Positions 1 through 11,236 of a stretch of 64,000 bases of DNA are shown one piece after another. The position numbers and the translations under genes were made by a program. Numbering within the stretch: position 1 is the first letter of the stretch; each line of letters begins with the position of its first letter. Source of the DNA: Prinsepia uniflora (taxonomy: Eukaryota > Streptophyta > Magnoliopsida > Rosales > Rosaceae); assembly GCA_032719365.1 (NCBI GenBank), contig CM064866.1, forward strand, positions 74,659,028 to 74,723,027. Direction: 5' to 3'. The notes under the pieces were generated by a model that had not been told where the DNA came from, ran no database searches, and worked only from the letters and a program-made list of their open reading frames with translations.

Positions 1-254
1 GATTTGAGAAGAGAGTGATAAATTTGTGGATACTTAAGTCAGATGAAACCTCCTCCCATGAAGCTCCCGCTCCATTTGGGAAGGTAACGGTTAACGGCCA
101 TTTGATCTTTCCATGCATAATTTTTGTAGCGTTATTTAATTTACTTGGGTCGAGACAATATGGGTAAAGCCCAAAAATAAAGGCCCAAAGGAAACCAAAT
201 CCGAACAACAAATAAAGCAAAAGCTTTTTACTCGAGATAACCAATGAACTTTAA

Positions 255-445
255 CTTTATAAGTTTGACTTTGTAACAAAATACCCCCACAAAATCCATT
301 TTTTGTTTCAAAATGCCAGTCAAGTCTATTAACTTACCGTTAAATATAAGGCAATATAATAATTCTAAACAAATCAACATTTGATTGGGCCCCACTTAGA
401 AAAGTAAAACATGTAGAGAGTATTTAAGCGGACAATTTTCAAAAG
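255..445 (+). repeat. Left arm of a long diverged inverted repeat
   Basis: This arm matches the reverse complement of about 1410-1605. Exact anchors are a 12-base block at 277-288 pairing with 1570-1581, and a 14-base block (ACTTAGAAAAGTAA) at 394-407 pairing with 1446-1459. TAAATATAAG at 341-350 also matches. The spacing between anchors is nearly equal in the two arms (106 and 111 bases), so they are colinear copies. The arm ends just before the WPP-like ORF at 469 and contains its TATA-like TATTTAAG. The outer ends are not sharp and I found no target duplication. It may be the terminal repeat of a MULE-like transposon or one side of an inverted duplication. Confidence 0.6.
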
Positions 446-468
446 AGACATCTTCACATAAACTAGAG

Positions 469-657
469 ATGGAGAGCCCTATCACTTCTTTTAGCAAATG
501 GCCTCTAGCCCAGCTTACCCAAGATACTGTCGTCAACTATCTCATTGAAACCCTCTCAACTCCCTACAAACTCTCCAAGCGCTATGACATCTTCACCGTA
601 GATGAGACCGCCACTCTCGCCCGCCTCATTGGGTCAATGTTTTCGCCGCTGACGTGA
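469..657 (+). pseudogene. Truncated WPP-domain (MFP1-attachment-factor-like) fragment
   Basis: This 62-residue ORF resembles the start of the WPP domain found in plant MAF1/WPP proteins and RanGAP, which targets proteins to the nuclear envelope. The recognisable stretch covers residues 7-54: FSKWPL, then a VVNYLIETLSTP block, then LSKRYDIF and a DETATLARLI block. The signature Trp-Pro-Pro reads Trp-Pro-Leu here. The similarity stops at about residue 54 and the frame closes at TGA, whereas family members run to about 150 residues. No continuation was seen downstream. TATTTAAG at about 421-428 could be a TATA box. Long inverted repeats flank it. I call it a captured or decayed fragment; expression of a short peptide cannot be excluded. 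Confidence 0.6.
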
Positions 658-1409
658 ATTAAAACAACAATTATGAAGCTTATTATATCCATTAAACTTT
701 ATAAGGATACAGATGGATTTAGACAAGTACAGTAACAAGATATAGTAACTCATACCAAAACTCAAAAAAAAAAAAAAAAAACTAAAGAAACAAACAAAAT
801 ACCTAGACCATGACTCACAAACTAATGCAATGCGTAAACAAACACTAAGACACAGCTAGGACTCTCAAACAAAACTAAATCTAAATGCTTAATTAGGACT
901 CAAGACACCCTTAAGACTCCAACCAAGAACTTACGGAAAAGGTGGGCTTTGACAATTTGGGATTGGATTTAAAGCAAGTAACTTAAGATGCAAATAATAA
1001 GTAAAAAAATAATGAAAAAGATTGTGAATTATCGATAATTAAAATGAATTAAGGCTAACTATCCACTACTAGCTACTTCTAGTTGCTAACAAGATTTCCA
1101 AAATTCTATTATTATGAAACATCAGAATATGATGCCCATGCAAGGGTCCGAGTTAGGGCCCACTCCACATATTTTATCCTCATCTTACTTAGCATTTTTA
1201 AGCCGTATGAACACATAAAACGTCTATCATATTTTGGGCTACCAAATCAAGATATATTTTGTATTAATTTGGATTTATTTTGATGCTATATACTATAATG
1301 ACTTGCTAAATATTTAAATTTTTAAGTATTGCCGCAATACAATTTATGCGGTTCATATCTCACAGATTTCTGTTGAGTATTGATCTACTGATTCTTCATC
1401 TGATTTTTT
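658..1409. other. Gene-free AT-rich stretch between the inverted repeat arms
   Basis: No supported coding sequence. An A-tract lies at about 764-781. A 66-codon ORF at 1083-1283 has no recognisable similarity and lies in AT-rich sequence. If the flanking inverted repeats are transposon termini, this is internal element sequence. Confidence 0.4.
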
Positions 1410-1605
1410 TTTTTGAAAATTTTGCTCTTACATACTCTACATATGTTACTTTTCTAAGTAGGATCCACTCAAATGCTTGCTTATCCAAAATGACCATACT
1501 TTACTTATATTTAATCGTAATTTAGCAGACTTGACGAAAAATGACAATTTGTGACGAAAAGTGGATTTAGGGGGTATTTTGAGACGTAAAGTGGGTTTCA
1601 GGAGA
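1410..1605 (-). repeat. Right arm of the long diverged inverted repeat
   Basis: This is the reverse-complement partner of 255-445; see that entry for the anchor blocks. By eye, similarity is roughly 70 percent with small gaps. The stretch from here to 2722 shows no gene. Confidence 0.6.
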
Positions 1606-2722
1606 TACTCCTACTACAACATTGAATTCAAAGTACACCTTGACAATTAAGTAAAAATTTATGGCGCATCTTGAGTGAAAATTTTAAAACAAACCTCTAA
1701 ATTTAACCACGTTTTCAATGGTGATCTAATGGCTCAAATGTCTGGTTTAGTCCAAGGCCTAGTGATCGAATGCTAATAGCTGTCTTTTGTGGCCATAAGA
1801 GAGCCTTGAGGTCCCAAGGAGGCGGGATTTAGTCCTCATCAATGTGTGTGGAGACTCTCAACATATTTTAATTTTAATTAAATCTGAACTACGGGATGAA
1901 GATTCTGTATAGTGAGAGGAGTATCCCCTTTACCCAACTAGGTTAGCAAAATCTATATAATATTTCTTTATTAAAAATATGACGTTCAAAAGTGAATCAC
2001 ATATTAAGCATGTGACGCACGTACGCAACCTTATATGAGATTTTTACAGAATCTGACGGTTAGCCCAAGCATTGACCGTTATTGGCTAAAACAAAGTACG
2101 TAAGTAAAACCATACGGCAACTACGATTGACCAACCAATATGCAACCAAAGCCGTGTATGTGAACCTAGAGTTTTGTACAGGCTGCATTCCATAACCTCC
2201 ACCCCTATAGACTTGAAAAAAAACACATTTTTCACCGTTAGATGAAATGAATAATGCTACTTAGTAGCTCCATAATTATGTGCTTATTGGTTTTGAACTT
2301 CAATTGATCATTCATAATTGGTAAAAAGTGAACATCTCGTGTTTCTTGTTCAAAGTTCGACAATCTGAATGATCAAAACCATCCAATCAGCACAACCTCA
2401 TTCTTCACCTCACTGCATGTTTATTACATTCATGTGAAAACAGAAAGTAAAAAAGAAAAAATCGCTGTTCTTCCTAATTACCCAGTTGTCATATTTTTGC
2501 ATAACGATCATCATCGACATCGTAATTCACATCCGTTCCACAATTTCTTCATGCTGTTCTAAAATTCACATAAGCTAAGACCAAATTTTCGGATCTTAAT
2601 CCCTTCGAAAGCCTCACGAACATTGCAGAGAAATACCAGAATCTTTTGCTATGCACATTGACAGTTTCTCTCGACTTTGGTCGACCAATCTCATTATCTT
2701 GCACCCCTTCTATATTAGCAGG

Positions 2723-4351
2723 TTATGAGATGGTTCCATTTGAGCGTATGAAGGCGTTAGGCGTCTTTGACTTTGATGATGACCGTGAGGATCTTGTTGT
2801 TGAGGGAGACGAAGATTTCACCTTCTTCCGCTTTGGTTTCTTGGGTACATTCGGAGGTTCATTCGGAGGAAGGTTCCTGAACATGTCGGATGACTGTTGG
2901 TGTCCCATCGATTGCTCAAAATCTGTCCCAAAAGAGTAAAAGAAAAGTTAAAATGTCTTTAAAGTGATTCAACCATGCAGACTGCTACGAATGATAAGGT
3001 GGTGAAAGTAAACATGCACGTCAGCAAGATTGGAACCCTTCAACCATAGCACAAACCTAATGATCTTAAAAGTCGTAAAAATTGAATCTTTAACCCCTTA
3101 CGTTAAATAGAAATGCTAACGATACTCTATCCCTAAACCCTAAACCTATAAAAATAAATGTCTTTAGCTAAAAGTCAAGTGAGTCAAAATCTCAAAATTA
3201 TCAACCATATTAAAGTATAATAATATTGGTAGAAATCTCAAAGCTAGGCAAGGTTCCTGTGGACCACCATTACCAAGACTAATAAGCTAGCGTTTTGTAC
3301 AGGGCCACCACCACCAGCTATCATATTCCTCTAAATAAATGAAAGCGTTGCTGTCTCGTGACACAAGGGCCAAAATCTTGCAGTCGGGGCAAAGAATCTT
3401 GCAAACTTTCTGCAACCTCATAAATCTATTACCAATAAACTAAAACAGACATTAGTCACATTTCTCCTAAAACTATTGACCCGTGAAAAGGCCCTCTCTG
3501 CTTAGATAGATACTGCACAACCGCACATGATTGACGGGAAAGTTTAATTAAACAAATGGACAATCTACCCTTTCGGTCATTCACAGACACTCATCCGTGT
3601 GACCACTTTCACAAGAAATGAGGACTCCGGTGAGAATAGTAGCACGCATAAAATGGTCGGATAACCCCATCCCAAGACCTTATTATCAGTTCAGTGTTAT
3701 TTTGCCTAGCATGTATATGTTCTTACTTCTCTAGCCTAACCATACACTTAAGTCATACATACATACAAAGCAATAAAACACAGCATATGTTCTTGAAAAT
3801 GTGCAATGATCAAGGAATACCTTGAGAGGACCAAGGAGAATAAGCCATGGGATTAGAGGAACCCATTCGTTCACTGCCATTTCGAGAACCACGCGAGCTG
3901 GTTGAGAAATCGGGACCGTTTTTAAATTCATTCATCTGCATCATTAACCATAATATCTTAATCTCCCAAACAACTATGGAACAATTAATTAAACAAGCAC
4001 ATGATTTCGTTGGTAGGTTTTTGCATAATCAAACACGGGAGCAACGATGAGACAAATTAATAACAACAAGGACAGACAGAAGAACATTATTTTGCAGGTG
4101 AGCCTAGAAACGTACCCAAGTTGGTGCGCTATCAGATGGACCGTCCCAGCCAATGTGTGCTACATGTTTCACATCCGTAGGGTATCCAATTTCCATCTCA
4201 CGCTCCTTCACAACTGCAGCAAAAAAAACCCATTTCCCAGATTAGCTCCAAATCATCGAAATCAACGTTGAATTTTGATATGTTAGAGAGACTGAGAGGG
4301 AGAATATGTACCAAACATTTGAGAGAAGTATTTGAAAATCTTGGTTGCCAT
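2723..4351 (-). CDS. ROP-interactive CRIB-motif protein (RIC10/RIC11-like)
   Basis: RIC proteins bind active, GTP-loaded ROP/RAC small GTPases through a CRIB motif and pass the signal to cytoskeleton or membrane targets. Four coding exons are read on the minus strand: 4351-4312, 4213-4116, 3935-3821 and 2922-2723, all with GT/AG borders, giving 150 residues. The CRIB motif is at about residues 22-38 (IGYPTDVKHVAHIGW), with the conserved Pro, two His and Gly. It follows a short basic start (MATKIFKYF) and a VVKEREME stretch. The C-terminal exon is rich in Ser, Lys and Arg (PKKPKRKK), usual for this subgroup. I chose the start at 4351 because family members begin just before the CRIB motif. An upstream leader exon ending at 4718 (donor GTACGC) joins an acceptor at 4457 and leaves the frame open to a further ATG at 4788; see findings. 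Intron 3 contains a telomere-like CCCTAAA pair near 3131. Confidence 0.85.
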
Positions 4352-4717
4352 TGTGGAAATTGCAACCCCCAATGCAACAGCAGAGCCTCTTTGAACAATC
4401 AGAGAACAAAGGAAGCAAAAACCAAAGCTGAAGATTGGGAAATTTGGATCCTTTTGCCTGCAGAAAAGGAAAATATGTACTTAGACTGAATTTTTCTTAA
4501 GAGGTAAGAGCAGTATCAAAAAAAGGCTCATTGCATATGATTTGGGAACTTTTATTCCGGCCCCGTCAATGAAGATTGGTATCTGCATATCGACTTTATA
4601 ACAGATATAAATAATGCATTTACGGAAAATATTCAAGCCCTATCTGTATTGAATACCAAAGATTTCGTTTTTCTCAAAAAAGATAACTAAACAAAAAGGG
4701 GAGGCGAGCGTGCGTAC

Positions 4718-4788
4718 TTTAAGAGGATGATGATGATGAAGCTACAAAGAAGCAGACTGGTTATCCAACCAAGGCAGGGAATTTCCAT
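4718..4788 (-). other. Upstream leader exon of the RIC gene, possible alternative first coding exon
   Basis: The reverse strand has a GT donor (GTACGC) right after base 4718 and a matching CAG acceptor before 4457. Spliced this way, an ATG at 4788 reads in frame into the RIC start at 4351 without a stop. It would add 59 mostly hydrophobic residues. The usual family arrangement is an intron in the 5' untranslated leader, so untranslated exon is the simpler reading. Confidence 0.4.
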
Positions 4789-5099
4789 GCTCCATTTTCT
4801 TACAGCAAAAACTCCTCCAATTTCAAAACATGCGAAGCAAGTTTCGATCTTTTTGGAAGCCAGAGAAAGCTATGGGTGCAACAACAAAAACCCAGAAACC
4901 GCAGATTGAAACCCAATTGAAGAATAAAAAAATATGGGAGGAGAAATTGGAAACCGGCGGAAAAAAACCGAGAAACGACGGCGCGGTGAGGCTTATGGCG
5001 GAATGTGGCGGCGAGAAGAGAGAGGGAGAAATGAAATGAAGTGAAAGTGTACGAAAGAAAGAAGGGACAAAATAGAGACGATGGAAATTGAAGAAAATA

Positions 5100-7259
5100 A
5101 TGAAATAGAAATTGGGTGGTGCTGGTTTACTCTGTTTGAGACGCTCTGAGAAAAAATGGTAAGGGGTTAGAGAGATGTTAGAGAGGGCTCCAAATAATGC
5201 AACAGATACTTAAATTGCGGGCTACCAAAATCTGATACACAATATCTTCTCACAAACAGAAGCAGAGAAAGAGAGGAAGCCTTCGCATTTGTTTTGTTTC
5301 ACCTTCACAGTTTCACCACGCTCTCCCTCTCTCGGCTGACTAGTCTGTTTGCCGATTACCCGCCTTGGACTTTTGTTCCCTTATTTCTCCCCGACTTATA
5401 TATTTTTGTGAGTGTTTTATTGTCCTTTTTTTCGGACTAGTAATACCGTGTGACGGTTATTTATATTATTATTTTCTTAATATTGCTATTTCAATGAATT
5501 TTCGGTATCTGTATAAGGTCGATTCATTGAGTAAATTATTGGTCGATTTTCGGTATAGACCATTATAGAAAATTATTGTACTAATTTTTTCTAATATTTT
5601 ACTTAATAAATTATTAATGAAAAAAATAATACCTTTATTTGCTAATATATACTACATTCATGAAATATAAGTTGCTTGTTAGTTAATATATTTTTCTCCT
5701 CAATACAGGCAGGACAACAAAGTAAATACGTGGAATAATATATTTTATATTTGAGATGGAATTTACTTTTTAACATAAATTTAAATTGCTTTCATGATAA
5801 AATAATCAAAAATTGGAAGGAGAAAGAATTTTGAAGACAGCAACAGGCTAACACATTGCCCAAATTCAATTCTTTTCCATGCGCGGAAATTATTTAATCC
5901 AATTTGCAATTTTCAAGCAGCTGGCCTCAGCTTTCTATTTTGTTTGTAATTAAAAAATTCAGTGCACTGACAACAATTCGTTTAATTGGCTCCATCCCCC
6001 TTTTTTTTTTTCTTTTTTTTTATCTACAAATAAAATAATTCTCGCATTAAAATTAATATATTTAAGTTGGAATTCCCATTTATACTCTATAATAAATTAA
6101 GATAAAAAAAATATGGAGAAAAATACTATTTTGTATCGAAGTGGATTCAGCCGAGACTCTGGTGCCAACTGTTCGACATGGATAATTCTTACCCCCCCTG
6201 TTTGAGGAATGAATTAGTTTAATGTCATGGTGTTCTGTGGCTTAGCTGTTTTTCAGATAATAACAAGATGCTCATCAGCTTTTGTTGTTGGTTGGAAGCA
6301 CGTTTTATTTTGTTTTGATTAGTTGCTTCTTCTTTTCCCTTGGACTTGCAAACCCCAAATCTTTATTTCCATGTTTAGGGTTTTAGTGTTTTACCTCATA
6401 TGGGAATGGGAATGGGAAAGGGAATGTGCTGCTCACTAAGAGAGTAAGAGAGACACCGGATTGGTAGGTATCGATCAGATCTTAACCTTATCCTCTACAT
6501 GCTTTGAATATACAAAGCATGGATTGCATAGATACATTTAGATACATTGCTCCAACCCTTTTTTTTATTGGTTGCTACTTAATTTCATGAATCATACATA
6601 ATTAATTAAAAAGTAATGATCAAAACCAATACTAATTCCTCCACATCTTCCTTCATTGTTGGCAAATTTATTTTCTTGAATTGAGAAATCGTGAATTCAA
6701 AAATTAAATGTAATGTCTTGAATAACATGAAATTTATCTTTTTACTCAAAATCTTCATTGAAAAATCGTTGGAAGAGTTTACTGCAATATCTCTCATTGA
6801 CTTCGGTCACAATAGTTAGATTATGAATTTTTTGTCCTTTAATCACTTTTATGAGTAATTGGATAGTTGAAGATCAAGTCTTCATTAAATCTGCCATGTT
6901 CTACAAGTTCTTCAATATCAAATGTGATAGATTTGATATCACTGACTGTTTCTTTTAGTGGAGGTAGTTTATTTAGTGTTATATGTGCTATTAAGGTTTT
7001 GCTTGTTTTGAGTTTTGTGAACTTGATTTATAATTTTGCATAATTGTAGCGGCATAGGTTTGTTAGGTGTTCGTATGGCTTTGTGTGCTTTATTGCTATA
7101 TTGGATTCTGGTCTTAGTGTCATAACTTAATTTTGATATTATAATTGTATTTTTTATTTATGACAATGGTGTTATTCTAAAAAAAAAACTACTTCTTACA
7201 ATCAAATCTAATTTATGGCCATTCAGATATTGAATAACGAATTTTAGAATGAAACTCGC

Positions 7260-7291
<32 letters not shown>

Positions 7292-7562
7292 TTGATATAA
7301 TATACAATGGTATTATTCTAAAAAAAAAACTACTTCTCACAATCAAATCTAATAAGTAAATATAATGCAAAAAATATTATTTATATTTAATATATATAAT
7401 CGGATATACAAGTAATTTCAGTACACATATATTAATACTTAAAAGCGATTAAAATGCTTAAATAAAATATTTTTAGTTTGGGAACAGAGAACCAAAACTC
7501 AAAATGCGATGCAAACTATAAACTCTGATCAGACGGCTCACAAGTCACAAATGCTCGATCAC
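5100..7562. other. Gene-free AT-rich intergenic region
   Basis: No coding sequence supported on either strand. It holds the RIC upstream region at the left end, long A/T runs (about 6001-6020) and a TA microsatellite with a flanking duplication near 7163-7352. Confidence 0.5.
7163..7352. repeat. Direct repeat pair separated by a TA microsatellite
   Basis: A roughly 50-base segment at 7163-7212 recurs at 7304-7352 with only a few differences. Between them lies an imperfect TA tract at about 7258-7291. This looks like local slippage or unequal exchange. Confidence 0.7.
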
Positions 7563-9796
7563 TCACAACCCTTCGGTAAAAGTCACCCCTGTGGACTTTA
7601 ACCAAGACCCGCCTTGTATGAGCTGAGCAACAGTGAATGGTAGGGCCTCTTTTGGGCTTGTAATGACATGGTAACCGGCCCATTGTACTCTCTTACTCGT
7701 ACCGGCACCAGGCCCACTGTTTGCATACTCTCCATAATACAAAGTTTTCAATGCAAAGTCTCCACTCCAAATAGACCACCCAGATGGGTCAATGTGGTCA
7801 CCAATCTTGGACTGCATTATAACAGTCCTCGAATACTCCTTCCATGGGCGACCCAAATAGGATCGGATCGTTCCTTTCATAGGCTCCAAGTCAGAACTTG
7901 CGACAATATCGCATTTTTGAATAGAAGTTCCAGTGTTTTGATTCGGGTCAATGCGTCCTTGGGCTGTGACCATGTTATTTTGTCCGGTCATCGGCTTTCT
8001 GGCCACCAGTTTACAATTTTGAAACACAACAGCTGCATTTCCAAATATAAAGTCCACTGTACCAGTTATGTAGGAATCTCTGTAGAATTGCCTGTTGGAA
8101 TGAGTATACAGAGTGTCTTGGTAAGCATCGATTCGGCACCGGTTTATAACAGACTGATCTGCCCCGACCCGGAGCGCAACGGCCTGGTGCTTTTCCGGGC
8201 CGGCCGTGTTTCTGAACCACAAGTCTTGGGCTATAAATCCATCACCAACAGCAGCTGCATTGACCATCAAATTCAATGAAAAACAAACTATCAATTTAAG
8301 GCCATTTTTCTCTTGAAAAGTTGTTTGTGTTGTGCTTTTTATAGTAAGTTGTTATTAACCCAAATATAAAATAAACAGTTGTTTTGTTGCACACTAAGTT
8401 TAGCAAATTATATGTAATAGCATTGCGAGTATGAAAGGCAGTTTCAAAGTTTAATTCGGATGTAGAAGTGTTGCTAATGTGAGTAATGACTAAAATGAAC
8501 ATAGTGTTGGAAGTGTAAAACGTAGTAGTGATGGCTGTAGAGCTAGAGGTAGGCCAAGGTGGAGGACGAGGAGGAGGTGGTGGTGGTGCTGCTGGTGGTA
8601 GTGGTGGCTTGGCAATGAAGATTGAGGTAAAGGCATGAACGGAGGGTTGGTGGTGGTGGATGAAGTAGAGGTAGGTGTAAAGGAGGAGATGGAGATGGTA
8701 GTCCTCATATGGACTACAACCTTTTCCACCACCACCTCTCCAATTTGTCGAACATTACTGATAAAATGTCAATAGAAACTCGTAACAACCTATACATGAG
8801 AATGAGATGATTACCTAAAGTTGCAGATTTGAAAGTGGTTGATCCATCAACAACATTGAGGCTACCAGTGATGATTGTGTTATCCATGCCATCACCAGCA
8901 ATCATCAAATTTTTCCTCTTCTTCCCAACCTCAACATTTTCTTTATAAGTTCCCTTTTTCACATAGATAATGTACCTGGTTTTGCTATTATTTGGGGCAG
9001 CTTCGACAGCTTCTTTCAGAGTCTTATAGTTCCCACTCCCATCTTTTGCCACCACAACATTGGCCTTAACCTCCTTTGCCAAATTAAAACCCTGCAAAAT
9101 CCTTCTGTCCCTGCTTGAAACCCAGCTTGGGAAATCCCCATTCAACCCCTCCCGGACCGGCTTCGATTCTGATGGATGAAACATTGCAACTAAAATGGCT
9201 AGGATGGCCCTTGATCTTGATATCAAGTCATTGAGCCTAGGCTCCATTATGGTCCTGGTTGGCCCTTCTAGTCCTTCCAAACATGTGACGTGGTTAGTGA
9301 GGACACTGCTAACCCAAACATGCACATCTTCAGCTCCAAGGGAGTACTCAGGTACGCTAACATCTTGGAGAGCTTTTATAGACCCCATAACTCTGTCTAT
9401 GCTCACATCCATCAGCTCCACACAATCAACAACAGCCGCTTGATCTCTAGGGTTGTTGACTCTCGGGCTTACATCTTTGGCAATCTCAAGGGCTTTTTGT
9501 AATTTTGGTACGGATTTTTCTAGGAGGGCTTGTAGGAGATCAACATCATTCACTGGCTTGCTGGTGTCATGGGCTATTTCTGTGACCATGGCTAAGCATA
9601 ATTTTTGGTCATGGGACTGGCCACAGATTTGGGTTATGGTAGGATTAGAAAAGGTAATTATCGCGATTTTCGGAATCAAATTGATGGCAATAAGTGTAGT
9701 TGAGCTAATGATAGCAACTAAGCAGAGGATTAGATAGAGAGGTTTGAAGTAGGAAGTGGCTTTGGGAGCTTCAAGCAGAGGCTGTTGGATTGCCAT
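7563..9796 (-). CDS. Type I pectin methylesterase with pro-region inhibitor domain
   Basis: The enzyme removes methyl esters from cell-wall homogalacturonan. Two exons, 9796-8815 and 8254-7563 (GT/AG), encode 557 residues. Residues 19-42 form a hydrophobic signal anchor. Residues 50-205 match the PMEI-like pro-domain. RRIL at 231-234 matches the basic processing motif where Golgi subtilases release the mature enzyme. The catalytic domain carries GTYKENV, QAVALRV (Gln351), QDTLYTH (Gln373, Asp374), GTVDFIFGN (Asp395) and YLGRPW (Arg463), so all expected active-site residues are present. The intron (8255-8814) contains a GGT-rich simple repeat near 8569-8610. TATTTAAG about 45 bases upstream of the ATG may be the TATA box. 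Large antisense ORFs over exon 2 are shadows. No sign of damage. Confidence 0.95.
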
Positions 9797-10708
9797 ATCT
9801 CTTGAAGCTTGCTAGTTTCACAATTGTCTTGTGGTTCTTAAATACACCAATTTGTGACCTCAGCACGGGCTTGAAAATTAAAATTAAGGAAAGCTGTGTG
9901 TCATCATTATTGACATAAACCTTGGATTTATCAATTCTTGATTTCAACTTTTTGTTTGATTACCATCATTAACATTCATGACATTTTACAACTGCGTCAT
10001 TAAGTCAAATAAAGGATTACAAGTTGAACGATTTCGATTAACATTACTTGATTTTGATCGTTGATGTATGTGTATTTTACGGACTAAATTGGAGATGTAA
10101 ATTAAGTGTCGGGAGTGGAAGTGTTGTGTTTGTTTTACACGTTGACAACGTCTGGATAAGGATATGGTGAAATGATTATGGACCATAGTGGTATAGTGAG
10201 GTTTTAATGACATATTTATGAGGCTAGCTTTGAACTTTGAGTCTTCAGAAGGATATTATAGCTTAATTAATAGCTTTTTTCAGTGATTGGCATCATGGGT
10301 GTTGGCTGAAAAGAAAGTATTGCCCGGCATTTTAATCATCAGTGAGCATTCTTTCTGAATGAGAATGAATCAGTATGGGCATTCTTTAATCTTCTGCACT
10401 AGTGGTAGTGGGGCAGTGGGAGTCCCCCATTAGGTGCTTTCAAAATGCAAACCATTAGGCCCTTTCAAAACGCAAACGAAGAGAATGACACTGTGATTTA
10501 ATGGTATTCTTTTCTATTTCATGTAAGGAACGTTTTGAATTTGATTAATATTATAATCCTCATTTCTCAATAACATCATATTAAAAAAAAAACCACCATA
10601 CTCCTCAAAATAGACAGTCAAATTTGAAAAGATATAAGTGATAGCCTCCAAGAGTCAATAGTACATTAATTTGCAAATTCCAGTGGTTGAGTAACAACAA
10701 ATTAACTA
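9797..10708. other. Intergenic region, no gene seen
   Basis: AT-rich spacer between the PME start and the NTF2 stop, holding PME upstream sequence and NTF2 3' sequence. No coding potential was recognised. Confidence 0.5.
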
Positions 10709-11170
10709 TTAACCATAATTGAGACGAAATATGTCGTTCAACACAAAGAAGCTTCCTTCTGGGGTGGGAATCAGATGGAACATCTGCAACACAATAACAT
10801 TTTTCAAAAAGTTCTAGTTACCATTAGTAAAACAAATTACTATGGTAAAGAAAGTTGGATAATTTACCTGGCTGAATCTCAGGTGGTGTTCTTCCCCTGG
10901 CAACTGGAGGCTACCACTGACGAACACCACAATGCCACCAGTTGAGGCTGACGGCTGTGAGTCAACGGTGCTGATCAAATGCATGCATTGATCAAACGGC
11001 AGTTGATTAAGCTTAGAAGATATATCGACAACACCGAAGACCTTTTGCCCCTCAAAGCTCAACATAGAGGTTGGCTGATAGAGAGAAGAACGGGAAGCTC
11101 TATCAGTGTCAAACGTTTGGTAGTAATGATCCACAAATGCCCTCCCCACCATTTCAATTTGTTCTTCCAT
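10709..11170 (-). CDS. NTF2: Nuclear transport factor 2 (RanGDP carrier)
   Basis: NTF2 is a small homodimer that carries RanGDP through the nuclear pore into the nucleus. Two exons, 11170-10868 and 10783-10709, give 125 residues, the normal size. Recognisable family blocks are AFVDHYYQTFDTDR at the start, the central SMLSFEGQKV, LPFDQC, VFVSGSLQL, and the C-terminal MFHLIP and FVLNDIFRLNYG. An upstream in-frame ATG at 11236 would add 22 residues not expected in the family, so I chose the ATG at 11170. A TATA-like CTTTATATATTC sits just upstream at about 11209-11221. Plants usually carry several NTF2 genes; which paralogue this is cannot be told here. Confidence 0.93.
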
Positions 11171-11236
11171 TTCTTTCTCGCCCGAGCTCCCTCTGCAACT
11201 CGGGCTACGAATATATAAAGGAAGATTGTTTTTCAA

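Noticed and set aside
3131..3146. Telomere-like CCCTAAACCCTAAACC
   Set aside because: Only two units within a RIC intron; a common plant telobox-like motif, not a telomere or subtelomere.
7668..8279. 203-codon plus-strand ORF
   Set aside because: It is antisense to pectin methylesterase exon 2, whose conserved catalytic motifs are all on the other strand.
8490..8735. Minus-strand ORF rich in His, Thr and Pro
   Set aside because: It lies in the PME intron and is created by the GGT simple repeat; frame and splice sites support the intron.
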